NCBI GenBank assembly: GCA_016703605.1
Contig: JADJBU010000007.1
Coordinates: 1 to 64,000 of the forward strand
DNA: 64,000 nucleotides
DNA from: Candidatus Villigracilis adiacens
GTDB lineage: Bacteria > Chloroflexota > Anaerolineae > Anaerolineales > Villigracilaceae
Direction of reading: 5' to 3'
The notes under the pieces are model-generated. The model saw only the letters and a list, made by a program, of their open reading frames with translations, ran no database searches and was not told the DNA's origin. How positions within the stretch are numbered: the stretch's first letter is position 1; each line of letters opens with the position of its first letter. This document shows positions 34,458 to 43,428 of this stretch, piece after piece. The position numbers were made by a program, and so were the translations under genes.

Positions 34458-36290
34458 ATGTACGGCTGGCATCTCAAAATTTTACGCGTAAACCTCACCA
34501 CAAGAAAAGTCACCACCGAAGACGTTGATCCCAAAATCGCTCGTGATTACCTCGGCGGGCGCGGTTGGGCGATCCATTACATGTACAAGGAAATGGACCC
34601 GGCGGTTGACCCGCTCTCGCCGGAGAATATGCTCATCTTCGCCACTGGACCATTAACTGCCACCCCCGCGCCGACCGGCAACCGTTATATGGTCGTCACC
34701 AAATCCCCGCTGACGGGCGCATTGGCGCACTCCAACTCCGGCGGCGAATTCCCCACATGGATGAAGCGCACCGGCTTCGATCTGTTCATCTTTGAGGGCA
34801 AAGCCTCGGAACCCGTCTACGTTTTGGTGAACGAGGACCAAATCGAGGTCCGGTCTGCGGCGCATGTTTGGGGGAAGGATACGCACGAGACGACGGATAT
34901 CCTCAAGGGGGAGACGTCCGCAGAGGCGCGAGTCGCCTGTATCGGACCGGCGGGTGAGAACCTTGCCTTGATGGCAGCCATCATGAACGACAAACATCGC
35001 GCGGCGGCTCGCTCGGGAGTCGGCGCGGTGATGGGAAGTAAAAACCTCAAAGCCGTGGTAGCGATGGGGAACAAGAACCCGCCTCTGCACGACCCCGAAG
35101 CGATGCGCTCAATCAGCGTGGAGACATCCAAGAACGTGGGCGCGGATGTGAAGAAAGGCTCGAACATGCGCATTTACGGCACGTCGTACGTGCCGCAGGT
35201 GACCAACACGCTTGGCATTTTGCCGACCCGCAACTTCCTGCAAGGGACGTTCGAACATGTCCATAACGTGGACGGTGACGCGCTTAAGAATCAGTATCTG
35301 ATTCGTCATACGCCTTGTTATCGCTGTCCGCTTTCGTGCGGGCGTCTCACCGAAGTGCCGGATGGTCCCTATAAAGGCAAGGGTGAAGGACCTGAATACG
35401 AAACCATCTCGTCGCTTGGAACCGGTTGCGGAGTTAGCAATCTTGCCGCATTGGTGAAAGCAAATTATCTGTGCAACGAATACGGCATGGATACCATCAC
35501 CACCGGCATGACGATTGCCGTGGCGATGGAAATGTACGAGAAGGGTTATATCTCTGAAGACGTTGTGGGTATGCCGCTTAAATTCGGCGACCATGATGCG
35601 ATGATCGAGATGATTAAACTCATGGCATACAATAAAGGTTTTGGCAAAGACCTTGCGCAGGGCAGTTACCGTCTCGCTGAAAAATACGGTCACCCCGAAC
35701 TCGCCGTCACCACCCGCAAACAGGAATTCCCCGGCTACGATCCGCGCGGCTCGCAGGGCATGGGCTTGCTGTATGCCACGTCGAATAAAGGCGCATCTCA
35801 TATGGAAGGTGATGTTGCCTATGAAGAAGTCTTCGGTGTGCCTGTCAAGGAGAACCCGTTAACAACCGAAGGCAAACCGGAACTCGTCAAACATTTTGAA
35901 GACTCCTTTGCACTAATGGATTCCTCCGGTGTATGTGTCTTTGTAGGCATTCGTTACATGTTTAATAAGGATCGTATGATCTTGCCCAAGATTCTCTCCG
36001 AGATGATGAATCTGGCAACTGGCGCAGGCTACACTTCCGAAGAAGCCATGCAAGCCGCCGACCGCGTCTATACCCTCGAGCGCATGTTCCTCATCAAAGC
36101 CGGTTCCGGTCCCGAATGGGATGTGCTTCCGTATCGTATGTTGAACGAACCGTTGCCCGATGGTCCCGCCAAGGGCAGGGTTGTGGAACTCGACAAGATG
36201 CTGCCCGAGTTCTACGAAAAGCGCGGCTGGGATGAAAAGGGTTACCCTACGCAAAAGAAATTGATGGAATTGGGATTGCCCCTGAATTAG
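34458..36290 (+). CDS. aldehyde:ferredoxin oxidoreductase (tungsten-type)
   Basis: 610 residues, usual AOR length. N-terminal YGWHLKILRVNLTTRKV...YLGGRGWAIHYMYKE, FATGPLTATPAPTGNRYMVVTKSPLTG (pterin contacts), and [4Fe-4S] ligands CYRCPLSC plus a distal Cys in DSSGVCVFVG. The family uses a tungsten or molybdenum bis-pterin to oxidise aldehydes to acids with ferredoxin as acceptor. CCAGGAG precedes ATG 34458. Preceded by a MoaD-like gene. Confidence 0.9.
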   Translation: MYGWHLKILRVNLTTRKVTTEDVDPKIARDYLGGRGWAIHYMYKEMDPAVDPLSPENMLIFATGPLTATPAPTGNRYMVVTKSPLTGALAHSNSGGEFPTWMKRTGFDLFIFEGKASEPVYVLVNEDQIEVRSAAHVWGKDTHETTDILKGETSAEARVACIGPAGENLALMAAIMNDKHRAAARSGVGAVMGSKNLKAVVAMGNKNPPLHDPEAMRSISVETSKNVGADVKKGSNMRIYGTSYVPQVTNTLGILPTRNFLQGTFEHVHNVDGDALKNQYLIRHTPCYRCPLSCGRLTEVPDGPYKGKGEGPEYETISSLGTGCGVSNLAALVKANYLCNEYGMDTITTGMTIAVAMEMYEKGYISEDVVGMPLKFGDHDAMIEMIKLMAYNKGFGKDLAQGSYRLAEKYGHPELAVTTRKQEFPGYDPRGSQGMGLLYATSNKGASHMEGDVAYEEVFGVPVKENPLTTEGKPELVKHFEDSFALMDSSGVCVFVGIRYMFNKDRMILPKILSEMMNLATGAGYTSEEAMQAADRVYTLERMFLIKAGSGPEWDVLPYRMLNEPLPDGPAKGRVVELDKMLPEFYEKRGWDEKGYPTQKKLMELGLPLN

Positions 36291-36298
36291 AAGACCAG

Positions 36299-36325
36299 GC
36301 GGATGGGAAACCATCCGCTTCCTTC
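36299..36325 (+). terminator. hairpin after AOR
   Basis: GGCGGATGG, GAAA tetraloop, CCATCCGC, then a pyrimidine-rich tail. A plausible terminator with a poor T run. Confidence 0.5.
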
Positions 36326-36364
36326 TTAAGGGACGGCTGTTTCTGTTTTCTGAATCCTTTTTCC

Positions 36365-36425
36365 ACGCCGCAGCCCCGCGCGGGGATAAACCCCCGCGCT
36401 ATTCCTGCAAAGCCCCCTCAAGGGG
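36365..36425. repeat. GC-rich palindromic spacer repeat
   Basis: CCCCGCGCGGGG and CCCCCTCAAGGGG type palindromes, similar in style to 3355-3455. Confidence 0.45.
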
Positions 36426-36432
36426 ACTCTGT

Positions 36433-36438
36433 TATGAT
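36433..36438 (+). promoter_or_regulatory. leaderless -10 box for YkgJ-family gene
   Basis: TATGAT, seven bases before ATG 36446. Confidence 0.55.
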
Positions 36439-36445
36439 TCGCGCC

Positions 36446-36934
36446 ATGACTGATTCCCCCGCCAACCTCCTCTGCAAAGCCTGCGGACTGTGCTGTTCGG
36501 GTCATCTCTTCTCGTGGGTGCGGCTCGACGCCAGCGAATTGGACAAGGTGGCAAAACTCGGCTTGACCGTCATCCGTGACGACCCGCGTCAGCGTGGATT
36601 TTTACAACCCTGCGCGGTCTGGGATGGGACATGTACCGTGTACGCCTCGCCGGACTATCCGCGCAGTTGCAAGCGATACAAATGCAAACAGTTCAAGGAA
36701 TTGGCGGATGAGAAATCGTCCCTGCCCGAGGCGATGGGGAAGGTGGAACAGGCGCTCAAAATGATCCGCGAGTTGGAAATGGATTTGCCTTCCTCAAAGG
36801 CGGTCAGTTTTCGTGAGAGGCTGCTCGCCAAAATGGAAGACCGCCGCCCGGAGAACGAAGAATTCCGCGGAAAGGCTCAGCGTTTGCTCTCGTATTTTGA
36901 AGACTTCTTCGGCGTGATGGATTTTTTGGATTGA
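36446..36934 (+). CDS. YkgJ-family Cys-cluster protein
   Basis: 162 residues. The metal-binding cysteine pattern is LCKACGLCCSG, QPCAVWDGTCTVYASPDYPRSCKRYKC, as in YkgJ/UPF0153 zinc- or iron-cluster proteins of unknown role. The C-terminal half is helical and charged. Start at ATG 36446 from promoter position; ATG 36434 would lie inside the -10 box. Confidence 0.8.
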   Translation: MTDSPANLLCKACGLCCSGHLFSWVRLDASELDKVAKLGLTVIRDDPRQRGFLQPCAVWDGTCTVYASPDYPRSCKRYKCKQFKELADEKSSLPEAMGKVEQALKMIRELEMDLPSSKAVSFRERLLAKMEDRRPENEEFRGKAQRLLSYFEDFFGVMDFLD

Positions 36935-36939
36935 ATCTT

Positions 36940-37130
36940 TGCTGGTTTGCCACAGAGCACACAGAGAGTGCGGAGTTTTTTAGAGATTTTGGCTCTTCTG
37001 TAAAAGTTACGCAACTGCCTGACGGGGTAAAGAAATTCTCAATGCGAATGGCGCGAATGCCCTTCGGACAGTCAACACAAGTCTCTGTGAATTTCGCGCT
37101 CTCTGTGGTGAGAAAAGAATTTAAGAAACA
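36940..37130. repeat. CACAGAG/CTCTGTG word spacer
   Basis: GCCACAGAGCACACAGAGAG on the left and CTCTGTGAATTTCGCGCTCTCTGTGGTG on the right are inverted versions of one vocabulary also seen at 41799-41872. No gene. Confidence 0.65.
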
Positions 37131-37135
37131 GTCTC

Positions 37136-37627
37136 TTATTCCTTCCTGCTCAAATCTATGACGATAGGCTTGTGCTTCTTTGTCGCTGTGAGGGCGGAAC
37201 CGATCATAAACAGGAACGTTCCGAGGCACAGTCCGAGAATGTGATTGATGTATTCGAGAAAGAACGCCAATTTTACTTTTGCCAATTGGGGGTAACTTGC
37301 CAGATAGCGCACTTCATAATCGGGTTCGTCCAGATAGGTCTTGCCCCTGAGGTAGGGGTCTATGTCGAAAAGCGTGGGATGGGTTAAAGGATAGAACGTA
37401 ATTTGTTCACCTGTTTTTGCGGTGAAATCCATGCGCCCGGTCCATGAGCTGCGCCCGGGATGCTGCTCTGCGATATTCGACAACTCCCCGATGGCTTTTT
37501 CACCGACCAGGTCGAGCATGACCGCCCCGACAAAAAATACAATCGCGGCGGCCATGAACAGCGCGCCGATGATCCGGGTGATCCATCCTTTAATGTTGAC
37601 TTTTGCTGCGGGTTGCGGTTCTTCCAT
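37136..37627 (-). CDS. small membrane protein of unknown function
   Basis: 163 residues with helices at about 18-42 and 125-148 and an extracellular-looking beta-rich loop between (WTGRMDFTAKTGEQITFYPLTHPTLFDID). The layout recalls DUF3592-type proteins. AGGAGAG precedes the ATG. Downstream of recJ's terminus on neither strand; function unknown. Confidence 0.6.
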   Translation of the reverse strand: MEEPQPAAKVNIKGWITRIIGALFMAAAIVFFVGAVMLDLVGEKAIGELSNIAEQHPGRSSWTGRMDFTAKTGEQITFYPLTHPTLFDIDPYLRGKTYLDEPDYEVRYLASYPQLAKVKLAFFLEYINHILGLCLGTFLFMIGSALTATKKHKPIVIDLSRKE

Positions 37628-37672
37628 TTTTCTCTCCTTTATGGTTTGACATTTCTTGCAATCAATGAAGGC

Positions 37673-39946
37673 TCATGCGTTGAAGAGTGTGCCTGGTTCA
37701 GTGACTGTTCTAAAATAATTTCTGTAAGCGGATGTTTCATTGAGCACCCCCCGCAGGGCGATGAACAACTCCGCTTGCAGGTAGGGATTCTTTTCCTGAG
37801 TCTCTTTGGATAGAAGTACCGCATCGTCCTCGATTGAAACGGTGAGCTGACCCCCAGCCGCCAGCCACTCCAAGCCGAGTTGAACGGCGGAGTCTCTCGC
37901 GGCGGATGCGGCGGCGAGTTCGGAGACGGTCGTCTTTCCGCGGCGCTGGTTGAGGACGAATTTACACAAGCCTGCGAGATAGGTGAGGAATTCATCGGGC
38001 TTTTGGTCGGCAGGCGGTTTGGCAAAGACGTAGACGATTTTCGGTTTGACGATCTCCAACGCTTTGCGCAGTTCGGCGGGGGATGGGGGCGTGGTGTAGA
38101 TGGTGAATTCGTCAGCCTGAGTCAGATCGAGCCGGTTGACGCCTGCGGAGCGGTCGGGTCCTTCTGCCCAGATCAGGGTTGAAGGTTGCAGGTTCAAGGT
38201 TGCAGATTGCAGTCTCAAATCTCTAATCTCCAATCTCTGCTCTCGAATTTCAACAGGCTTTTCTTCGGTGACTCGAAATTCCTTGAATTGAAGCGTGACC
38301 TGTCTTTGCCCGCGGAAGGACGTCCCGCGCAGGGTGTAGGCGATGTCGAATTTGGTTTCGGTTGGCGGAAGTTCTTCGCCTGCGCCGCCCCACCATAAAA
38401 AGCTGGCGACCTCGCCGTTTTCATCTTCCACGTTCAGGCGGATGTGTTCTTTGGTCTTGCCAAGCGCGATGGCAGATTTGAGAGTGACGTTGCGCGTGGC
38501 GAGAGTCAACTGCGGGTTGCCCGCGCCAAACGGGGCGAGCAGCTCCAAACTGTCGGCGAGGTCAAGGCTCAGGTCGGAGAGGGCAAGCCAGGCGTCGAGT
38601 TGAAGCGTCGGCTCCTCGAAGGCGATCTCTCCCAGTTGCCGCTCAACTGCTTTGGCAAGTCCGCGTCTAAAGGCGGGGAGATCATCCTTTTTTAACGACA
38701 TGCCCGCCGCCATGGGATGACCGCCGAAGCCGAGCAGGATTTCTTTTTGCGTCGCAATCGCGTCGGTGATGTGCAAGCCTTCGATGGATCGCGCCGAGCC
38801 GCGCAGGATGCCGTCGTCCGATTCGTTGAAGAGGATGGCGGGCTTGTGATAACGGTCCACGAGTTTGTTGGCGACGATGCCGACCACGCCGCCGGGCCAG
38901 TTGGGATGCGAAAGCACGATGACCGGCTCGTTGAGCAGTTTGGGATTTTCCTGGAGCTGCGCTTCGGCGGAGTCGAAGACCTGTTTTGTGAGCATCCGTC
39001 TTTGCGCGTTCAAGCCTTCGATCTGCGCCGCAAGCACGCGCGCGCGGGCGGGGTTATCGGTGATGAGCAATTCGACGGCGGGGTTGGCGTCGGCTAATCG
39101 TCCCAGCGCGTTGAGACGCGGCGCAAAGGTGAAGCCGATGGTTTCTTCGGTGAGCGAGTCGAACGATGCGCCCGCCAGTTCTGCCATCACGCGCAAGCCG
39201 ATGCGGCTTGTGTTGCGCAGTTGTTCGATGCCTTGTTTGGCGAGCGAGCGGGTTTCGTTTTGAAGCAGGGCAACGTCGGCGATGAGTCCGAGGGCGACGA
39301 GATCGAGGAGATTTACGATTTCAGATTTTTGATTTTCGATTAAGAGCACCTCGGCGAGTTTGTATGCAACCCCAACGCCCGCCAAATTTCGCAATGGATG
39401 GTCTTCAGGGAGTAATTTGGGATTGATGATGGCTTTGGCGTTCGGCAGCGTTTCGCCCAAATCGTGATGGTCGGTGACGATGACGGTCAGTCCGTGTGAG
39501 TTGGCGAAGTCAATCGCTGCGTGGGCGGTGATGCCGGTGTCGCAGGTGAGCAGCAACTTCGCGCCGTTATCAATGATCGGTTTCAAACTTTCGATGTGAA
39601 CGCCGTGGCTTTCACGTCCGCGCACGGGGACGTAGTAAACGACATTTGCATTCAACGATTGCAGGGTTTGCACGAGCAGCGCAGTGGAGGTTTGCCCGTC
39701 CACGTCGAAATCGCCCCAGACGCAGATCTTGTCTCCGCTGCGGATGGCGGACTGGATGAGGTCAACGGCTTTTTCGATTTCTGGAAACTGGCTGGGCGGA
39801 TTCTTTTCGGGATGAAGAAACGCCTCGGCTTCGACGGGGGAGCTGATTCCGCTTCGGAGGAGAGTCTGCGCGATGAGGGGGGACAAGCCCAGGTCAGAGA
39901 AAGAGGCGGGGATTTCTATCGGGTGAGGGTCGAGCCAGCGAGTCAT
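37673..39946 (-). CDS. recJ: single-stranded-DNA-specific exonuclease RecJ
   Basis: 757 residues, DHH/DHHA1 phosphoesterase acting 5'-3' on ssDNA in recombination and repair. Motifs: VWGDFDVDGQTSTALL, LLTCDTGITA, VTDHHDLGE, GVGVAYKL, and the DHHA1 segment LLGFGGHPMAAGMSL. The OB-like domain follows. Two short segments (EIREQRLEIRDLRLQ and IENQKSEIVN) are encoded by spacer-type word repeats inside the gene. A truncated second copy of its 5' end lies at 48649. Confidence 0.95.
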   Translation of the reverse strand: MTRWLDPHPIEIPASFSDLGLSPLIAQTLLRSGISSPVEAEAFLHPEKNPPSQFPEIEKAVDLIQSAIRSGDKICVWGDFDVDGQTSTALLVQTLQSLNANVVYYVPVRGRESHGVHIESLKPIIDNGAKLLLTCDTGITAHAAIDFANSHGLTVIVTDHHDLGETLPNAKAIINPKLLPEDHPLRNLAGVGVAYKLAEVLLIENQKSEIVNLLDLVALGLIADVALLQNETRSLAKQGIEQLRNTSRIGLRVMAELAGASFDSLTEETIGFTFAPRLNALGRLADANPAVELLITDNPARARVLAAQIEGLNAQRRMLTKQVFDSAEAQLQENPKLLNEPVIVLSHPNWPGGVVGIVANKLVDRYHKPAILFNESDDGILRGSARSIEGLHITDAIATQKEILLGFGGHPMAAGMSLKKDDLPAFRRGLAKAVERQLGEIAFEEPTLQLDAWLALSDLSLDLADSLELLAPFGAGNPQLTLATRNVTLKSAIALGKTKEHIRLNVEDENGEVASFLWWGGAGEELPPTETKFDIAYTLRGTSFRGQRQVTLQFKEFRVTEEKPVEIREQRLEIRDLRLQSATLNLQPSTLIWAEGPDRSAGVNRLDLTQADEFTIYTTPPSPAELRKALEIVKPKIVYVFAKPPADQKPDEFLTYLAGLCKFVLNQRRGKTTVSELAAASAARDSAVQLGLEWLAAGGQLTVSIEDDAVLLSKETQEKNPYLQAELFIALRGVLNETSAYRNYFRTVTEPGTLFNA

Positions 39947-39966
39947 GAGGTCAAGTATCAGGTGTC
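39845..39966. repeat. direct repeat copy A (recJ 5' end)
   Basis: 122 bp comprising the first ~34 recJ codons and ~20 bp upstream. Matches 48649-48770 in the same orientation with about 85-90 percent identity by eye. Confidence 0.85.
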
Positions 39967-40012
39967 AGGTATCAGGTGTCAAGCCTGTTGGATCATCCGT
40001 GTTGGTTATTTA
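39950..40012. repeat. TCAGGTGTCAGG word repeat
   Basis: Tandem words near CAGGTGTCAGGTATCAGG in the spacer between recJ and the HAD gene. Confidence 0.6.
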
Positions 40013-41137
40013 TAACCCCGCCATCAAAGATTCCCAATTGTCAAAATACGGCACATCTGCCGCTTCAAATGCCATTGCTTTGGCGGGACTTCCACCCGTC
40101 AAGCCGAGCGGACGAATATTTACATCGTATCCCGCCTTTTGAAAAATCTCTCCCGCCGCCCGCGTCGAACGAATGCCGCCCATCGTATCCTCCACAACGA
40201 TCAGTTCAAACGACTTCGGCAATCCGTCGAATTCTCCGTTCAGGTTTCCTGAAACATGCCAGTTGTATGCTGCCCGCAACGCGTGAAGTTCATCGCCAGT
40301 CCACGCGGCAAGCGTTGCCGCCAGGGCTTGAAACGGCGAAGGCTTGAGCAATTTTACGGGGTCAAGCCCGTGCTGCGCGGCAATGTATTCCAACTTGCCA
40401 AAGGCTGTGACGGGAATCCCCGCCAGCCCGACCAGTTCCAATGCCAGTTCCGCTTCGGGCGCGTATCCCAACGGCGAATTCTCGATCTCTTTGGGCGGCA
40501 GGGAGGGACGCGCCGTGAGCGTTGAAAGATAGTGTCTGTCACTGGTCAATTTGGCGAGCATTTCCTTTGTCAGATTTGATGCGTCATGCCTTGCCAAAAG
40601 CGAATCGGTCTCGATAATTGCAGGCAGGTTGTATGTCTTTTCAAAGATGCGGCTGCCTAATGAAAATTGCTGAAATACGCGCATGGTTTCAGAGAAGTGA
40701 ATATCGCGCGTGCGGCTGAGCAGGTTTACCCGCAAATCGTATGGGATGTTCGGGAAACAGCCCTGTTGCAGCGCCGACTCGGCGGGGTATTTTCCATCCT
40801 CGATTTGAAAAAATGGAATATGCAAATGCGTGGGCAGGTGTTCGCGATCCAACATACGCCCGATCTCTTTTGCGGCGGCGGTGAGAGTTGCAGGCAGGCG
40901 CGCATCCGAGTGGTGGGAAAGGATTTCATCCCACAGTCCGCCGATCAAAAGCGGAGCCATGTCCCATTCGCTAAAAATGCCGCGCTTCTCGAACTCGGAC
41001 AATTGTTCCTCTTCGAGATCGTATTGCGACGCGCCCATCAGATGGACAAAATGATTCAAGGCGGCATGGAGCGCGGCGCGATACCCGCCGGGTGTGACCA
41101 ACACCCCGTCCACATCGAGCAAAATAATTTTTGTCAT
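40010..41137 (-). CDS. HAD-superfamily phosphatase, candidate histidinol-phosphatase
   Basis: 375 residues. HAD motif I LLDVDGVLVTP and the late acidic motif IVVEDTMGGIRSTRAAGE are clear; the long insertion between is a cap. It is the last gene of the his run, with ATG overlapping the hisE stop (ATGA). The operon has a monofunctional hisB and no hisN-type gene, so this protein could supply histidinol-phosphate phosphatase. It is larger than the HAD domain of bifunctional HisB, so a different sugar-phosphate substrate is possible. Confidence 0.65.
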   Translation of the reverse strand: MTKIILLDVDGVLVTPGGYRAALHAALNHFVHLMGASQYDLEEEQLSEFEKRGIFSEWDMAPLLIGGLWDEILSHHSDARLPATLTAAAKEIGRMLDREHLPTHLHIPFFQIEDGKYPAESALQQGCFPNIPYDLRVNLLSRTRDIHFSETMRVFQQFSLGSRIFEKTYNLPAIIETDSLLARHDASNLTKEMLAKLTSDRHYLSTLTARPSLPPKEIENSPLGYAPEAELALELVGLAGIPVTAFGKLEYIAAQHGLDPVKLLKPSPFQALAATLAAWTGDELHALRAAYNWHVSGNLNGEFDGLPKSFELIVVEDTMGGIRSTRAAGEIFQKAGYDVNIRPLGLTGGSPAKAMAFEAADVPYFDNWESLMAGL

Positions 41138-41409
41138 TTGTGCCGCTTCTCCAATTCAGCCGTAATGTCTGCTGGAGTCAACCCACGCGCCGCGAGCAGG
41201 ACGAGTGTGTGATAGGTCAAATCCGCGACCTCTTCGATCAGTCGCTGGTCTTCCTGTGCCAACGCGGCGACGACCACTTCCGTCCCTTCTTCGCCCACCT
41301 TCTGCGCGATCTTCGGCAAGCCTTCATTGAAGAGACTCGTCGTATACGACTTCTCGCCGGGATTCTTCTTTCGTTCTTCGATCACGTCAAACAACCATTG
41401 GATGCTCAT
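41134..41409 (-). CDS. hisE: phosphoribosyl-ATP pyrophosphatase
   Basis: 91 residues. Second step of histidine synthesis. MazG-like helices with SYTTSLFNEGLPKIAQKVGEEGTEVVVAAL and EEVADLTYHTLVLLAARG. Separate from hisI here. Confidence 0.92.
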   Translation of the reverse strand: MSIQWLFDVIEERKKNPGEKSYTTSLFNEGLPKIAQKVGEEGTEVVVAALAQEDQRLIEEVADLTYHTLVLLAARGLTPADITAELEKRHK

Positions 41410-41419
41410 TATTTCTCCA

Positions 41420-41490
41420 GTTTCAGGTTACAGGTTGAAGGTTGCAGGTTATTGGTCTTAACTTTCAACCTTCAACTTTGAACCTTCAAC
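41420..41490. repeat. GGTTGAAGGTTGCAGG word repeat
   Basis: Tandem and inverted words between hisE and hisI; the end of hisI (EGSKLKVES) is coded by it. Confidence 0.65.
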
Positions 41491-41790
41491 CGATCTAAAA
41501 AAACAAGTCCGTTCGCCCGTATGACACGCCGGACCCGCAGGCTCGACCAGCACCAGTAACGTATCCGCATCACAATCTACTTTGATTTCAACCACCTTCT
41601 GCACATTGCCAGATGTTGCACCCTTGTGCCAAATCTCCTGCCGACTGCGCGACCAGAACACCGCTTCACCCATCTCTAGAGTCAACCGCAAAGACTCAGC
41701 ATTCATCCATGCCACCATCAAGACATCCTTTGTAAAAACATCCTGCACAATCGCTGGAACAAGTCCATTCGCATCATACTTGATTTCCAT
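41458..41790 (-). CDS. hisI: phosphoribosyl-AMP cyclohydrolase
   Basis: 110 residues. Zinc enzyme of step three. VLMVAWMNAESLRLTLEMGEAVFWSRSRQEIWHKGATSGN and the Cys sites DCDADTLLVLV and GPACHTGERTCFF are intact. The last ~9 residues come from a word repeat. Confidence 0.92.
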   Translation of the reverse strand: MEIKYDANGLVPAIVQDVFTKDVLMVAWMNAESLRLTLEMGEAVFWSRSRQEIWHKGATSGNVQKVVEIKVDCDADTLLVLVEPAGPACHTGERTCFFRSVEGSKLKVES

Positions 41791-41798
41791 AGAACCTC

Positions 41799-41872
41799 TT
41801 TTTCACCACGGAGCACACAGAGAACACTGAGAAAAAATGAAAATCTCTGTGAACTCTGTGTGCTCTGTGGCT
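41799..41872. repeat. CACAGAG/CTCTGTG inverted word repeat
   Basis: CACCACGGAGCACACAGAGA on the left mirrors TCTGTGTGCTCTGTGG on the right, forming a long imperfect hairpin between hisI and hisF. Confidence 0.7.
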
Positions 41873-42644
41873 AATTCTTTTTCTCTTCTGAAATTCTTAC
41901 AGGGACGCCTTGCGATACCAACTCTTCTTTCAACTCAGGGATTCTCAACTTCCCATCATGGAACAGTGACGCCGCCAACGCCGCATCAGCCATGCCCTTC
42001 GTGAGCACATCCGCAAAGTGACTGGGAGTCCCCGCCCCGCCCGAAGCGATGACAGGTACAGAGACCATGTTTGAGATGATACTCGTTAGTTCAAGGTCAT
42101 AGCCCGCGAGCGTGCCATCGGCATCCATGCTGGTGAGCAGGATTTCACCCGCGCCCAACTCCACGCCGCGCACTGCCCACTCGACCGCGTCAATGCCTGT
42201 GGGGGTACGTCCGCCTGCTACATACACTTCCCAACTTGAGCCATTTCTGCGTGCGTCAATCGCCAGCACAATGCACTGCGCCCCAAAGCGACTCGCGCCT
42301 TCAGAAAGCAACTCAGGTCGCTTCACCGCCGCCGAGTTGACACTGACCTTGTCCGCGCCAGCCAGCAACAAATTCCGCATATCGCCCACCTCGCGGATGC
42401 CGCCGCCGACTGTCAACGGCATGAAGACCGTCTCTGCTACACGGCTGACCAATTCCAAGGTCGTCTTGCGTCCTTCATGCGTCGCGGAAATATCGAGAAA
42501 AACCAACTCGTCCGCGCCTTGCTCATCGTACAGACGCGCCTGCTCCACGGGGTCGCCCGCATCGCGCAGGTTCACAAAGTTCACGCCTTTCACCACGCGT
42601 CCATCTTTGATATCCAAACAAGGGATGATTCGTTTTGCTAACAT
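41871..42644 (-). CDS. hisF: imidazole glycerol phosphate synthase cyclase subunit
   Basis: 257 residues, TIM barrel. IPCLDIKDGRVVKGVNFVNLRDAGDPVE, FLDISAT, VGGGI, VNSAAV, LLTSMDADGT and ASGGAG are all present, including the two catalytic Asp. Works with HisH. Confidence 0.95.
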   Translation of the reverse strand: MLAKRIIPCLDIKDGRVVKGVNFVNLRDAGDPVEQARLYDEQGADELVFLDISATHEGRKTTLELVSRVAETVFMPLTVGGGIREVGDMRNLLLAGADKVSVNSAAVKRPELLSEGASRFGAQCIVLAIDARRNGSSWEVYVAGGRTPTGIDAVEWAVRGVELGAGEILLTSMDADGTLAGYDLELTSIISNMVSVPVIASGGAGTPSHFADVLTKGMADAALAASLFHDGKLRIPELKEELVSQGVPVRISEEKKN

Positions 42645-42714
42645 AATTCTCCAATCTTGAGAGTCAAAAGTCTAAGGTCAAAGGTCGCAACCATCTGACC
42701 TTCGACTTTTGACC

Positions 42715-43428
42715 TTAGACTTGTAACGCCTCATTTAAGGTCACGGTTCCATCGTATATAGCGCGCCCAATGATTACGCCAGATAACCCCGCATCCTTCG
42801 CCGCCTTCACATCCGCAGTCGTATGCACACCGCCTGAAGCGATCACGTCGAGTCCGCTTTTCTCAGACAACTCTCGCGTCGCAGGGATGTTCAATCCGCT
42901 GCCCAAACCGTCGCGGCTGACATCGGTAAAGATAACGGTATCAAGTCCAAAGGTCCGCATTTGAAGCGCGAGGTCAAGTGCAGGCACGCCGCTGTTATCT
43001 TTCCAGCCGCGAGTCCGCACGAGACCATCACGCGCATCGATTCCAACGGCGATATGTTCCACGCCGAAACGAGTCAAGGCATCGCGTACGATCTCTGGTT
43101 GTTCAATCGCAATCGTTCCAAGAATCACGCGGCTCACGCCCAACGATAATGCTGACTCAATCGACTCAAGCGAACGCATCCCGCCGCCAAATTGCACGCG
43201 CGTGCCAAGTTTCAAAAATGACTCAAGCGCAACATGATTCGCATTATCACTTTCACCAAAAGCACCATCCAAATTCACCACATGCAACCAAGTAGCGCCA
43301 GCATCGATCCAACGCTTCGCCATCTCGGCGGGGTCATCACTGTACAACGTCATCCGCGCAGGGTCGCCTTCTTTCAATCGCACCACTTTGCCGCCGCGCA
43401 AGTCAATCGCGGGATAGATCGTAAACAT
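42715..43428 (-). CDS. hisA: ProFAR isomerase
   Basis: TIM barrel: YPAIDLRGGKVVRLKEGDP, HVVNLDGAFG, QFGGGMRSLESIE, FTDVSRDGLGSG, ASGGVHT. ATG 43428 overlaps the hisH stop as TGATG, so translation is coupled. Confidence 0.95.
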   Translation of the reverse strand: MFTIYPAIDLRGGKVVRLKEGDPARMTLYSDDPAEMAKRWIDAGATWLHVVNLDGAFGESDNANHVALESFLKLGTRVQFGGGMRSLESIESALSLGVSRVILGTIAIEQPEIVRDALTRFGVEHIAVGIDARDGLVRTRGWKDNSGVPALDLALQMRTFGLDTVIFTDVSRDGLGSGLNIPATRELSEKSGLDVIASGGVHTTADVKAAKDAGLSGVIIGRAIYDGTVTLNEALQV

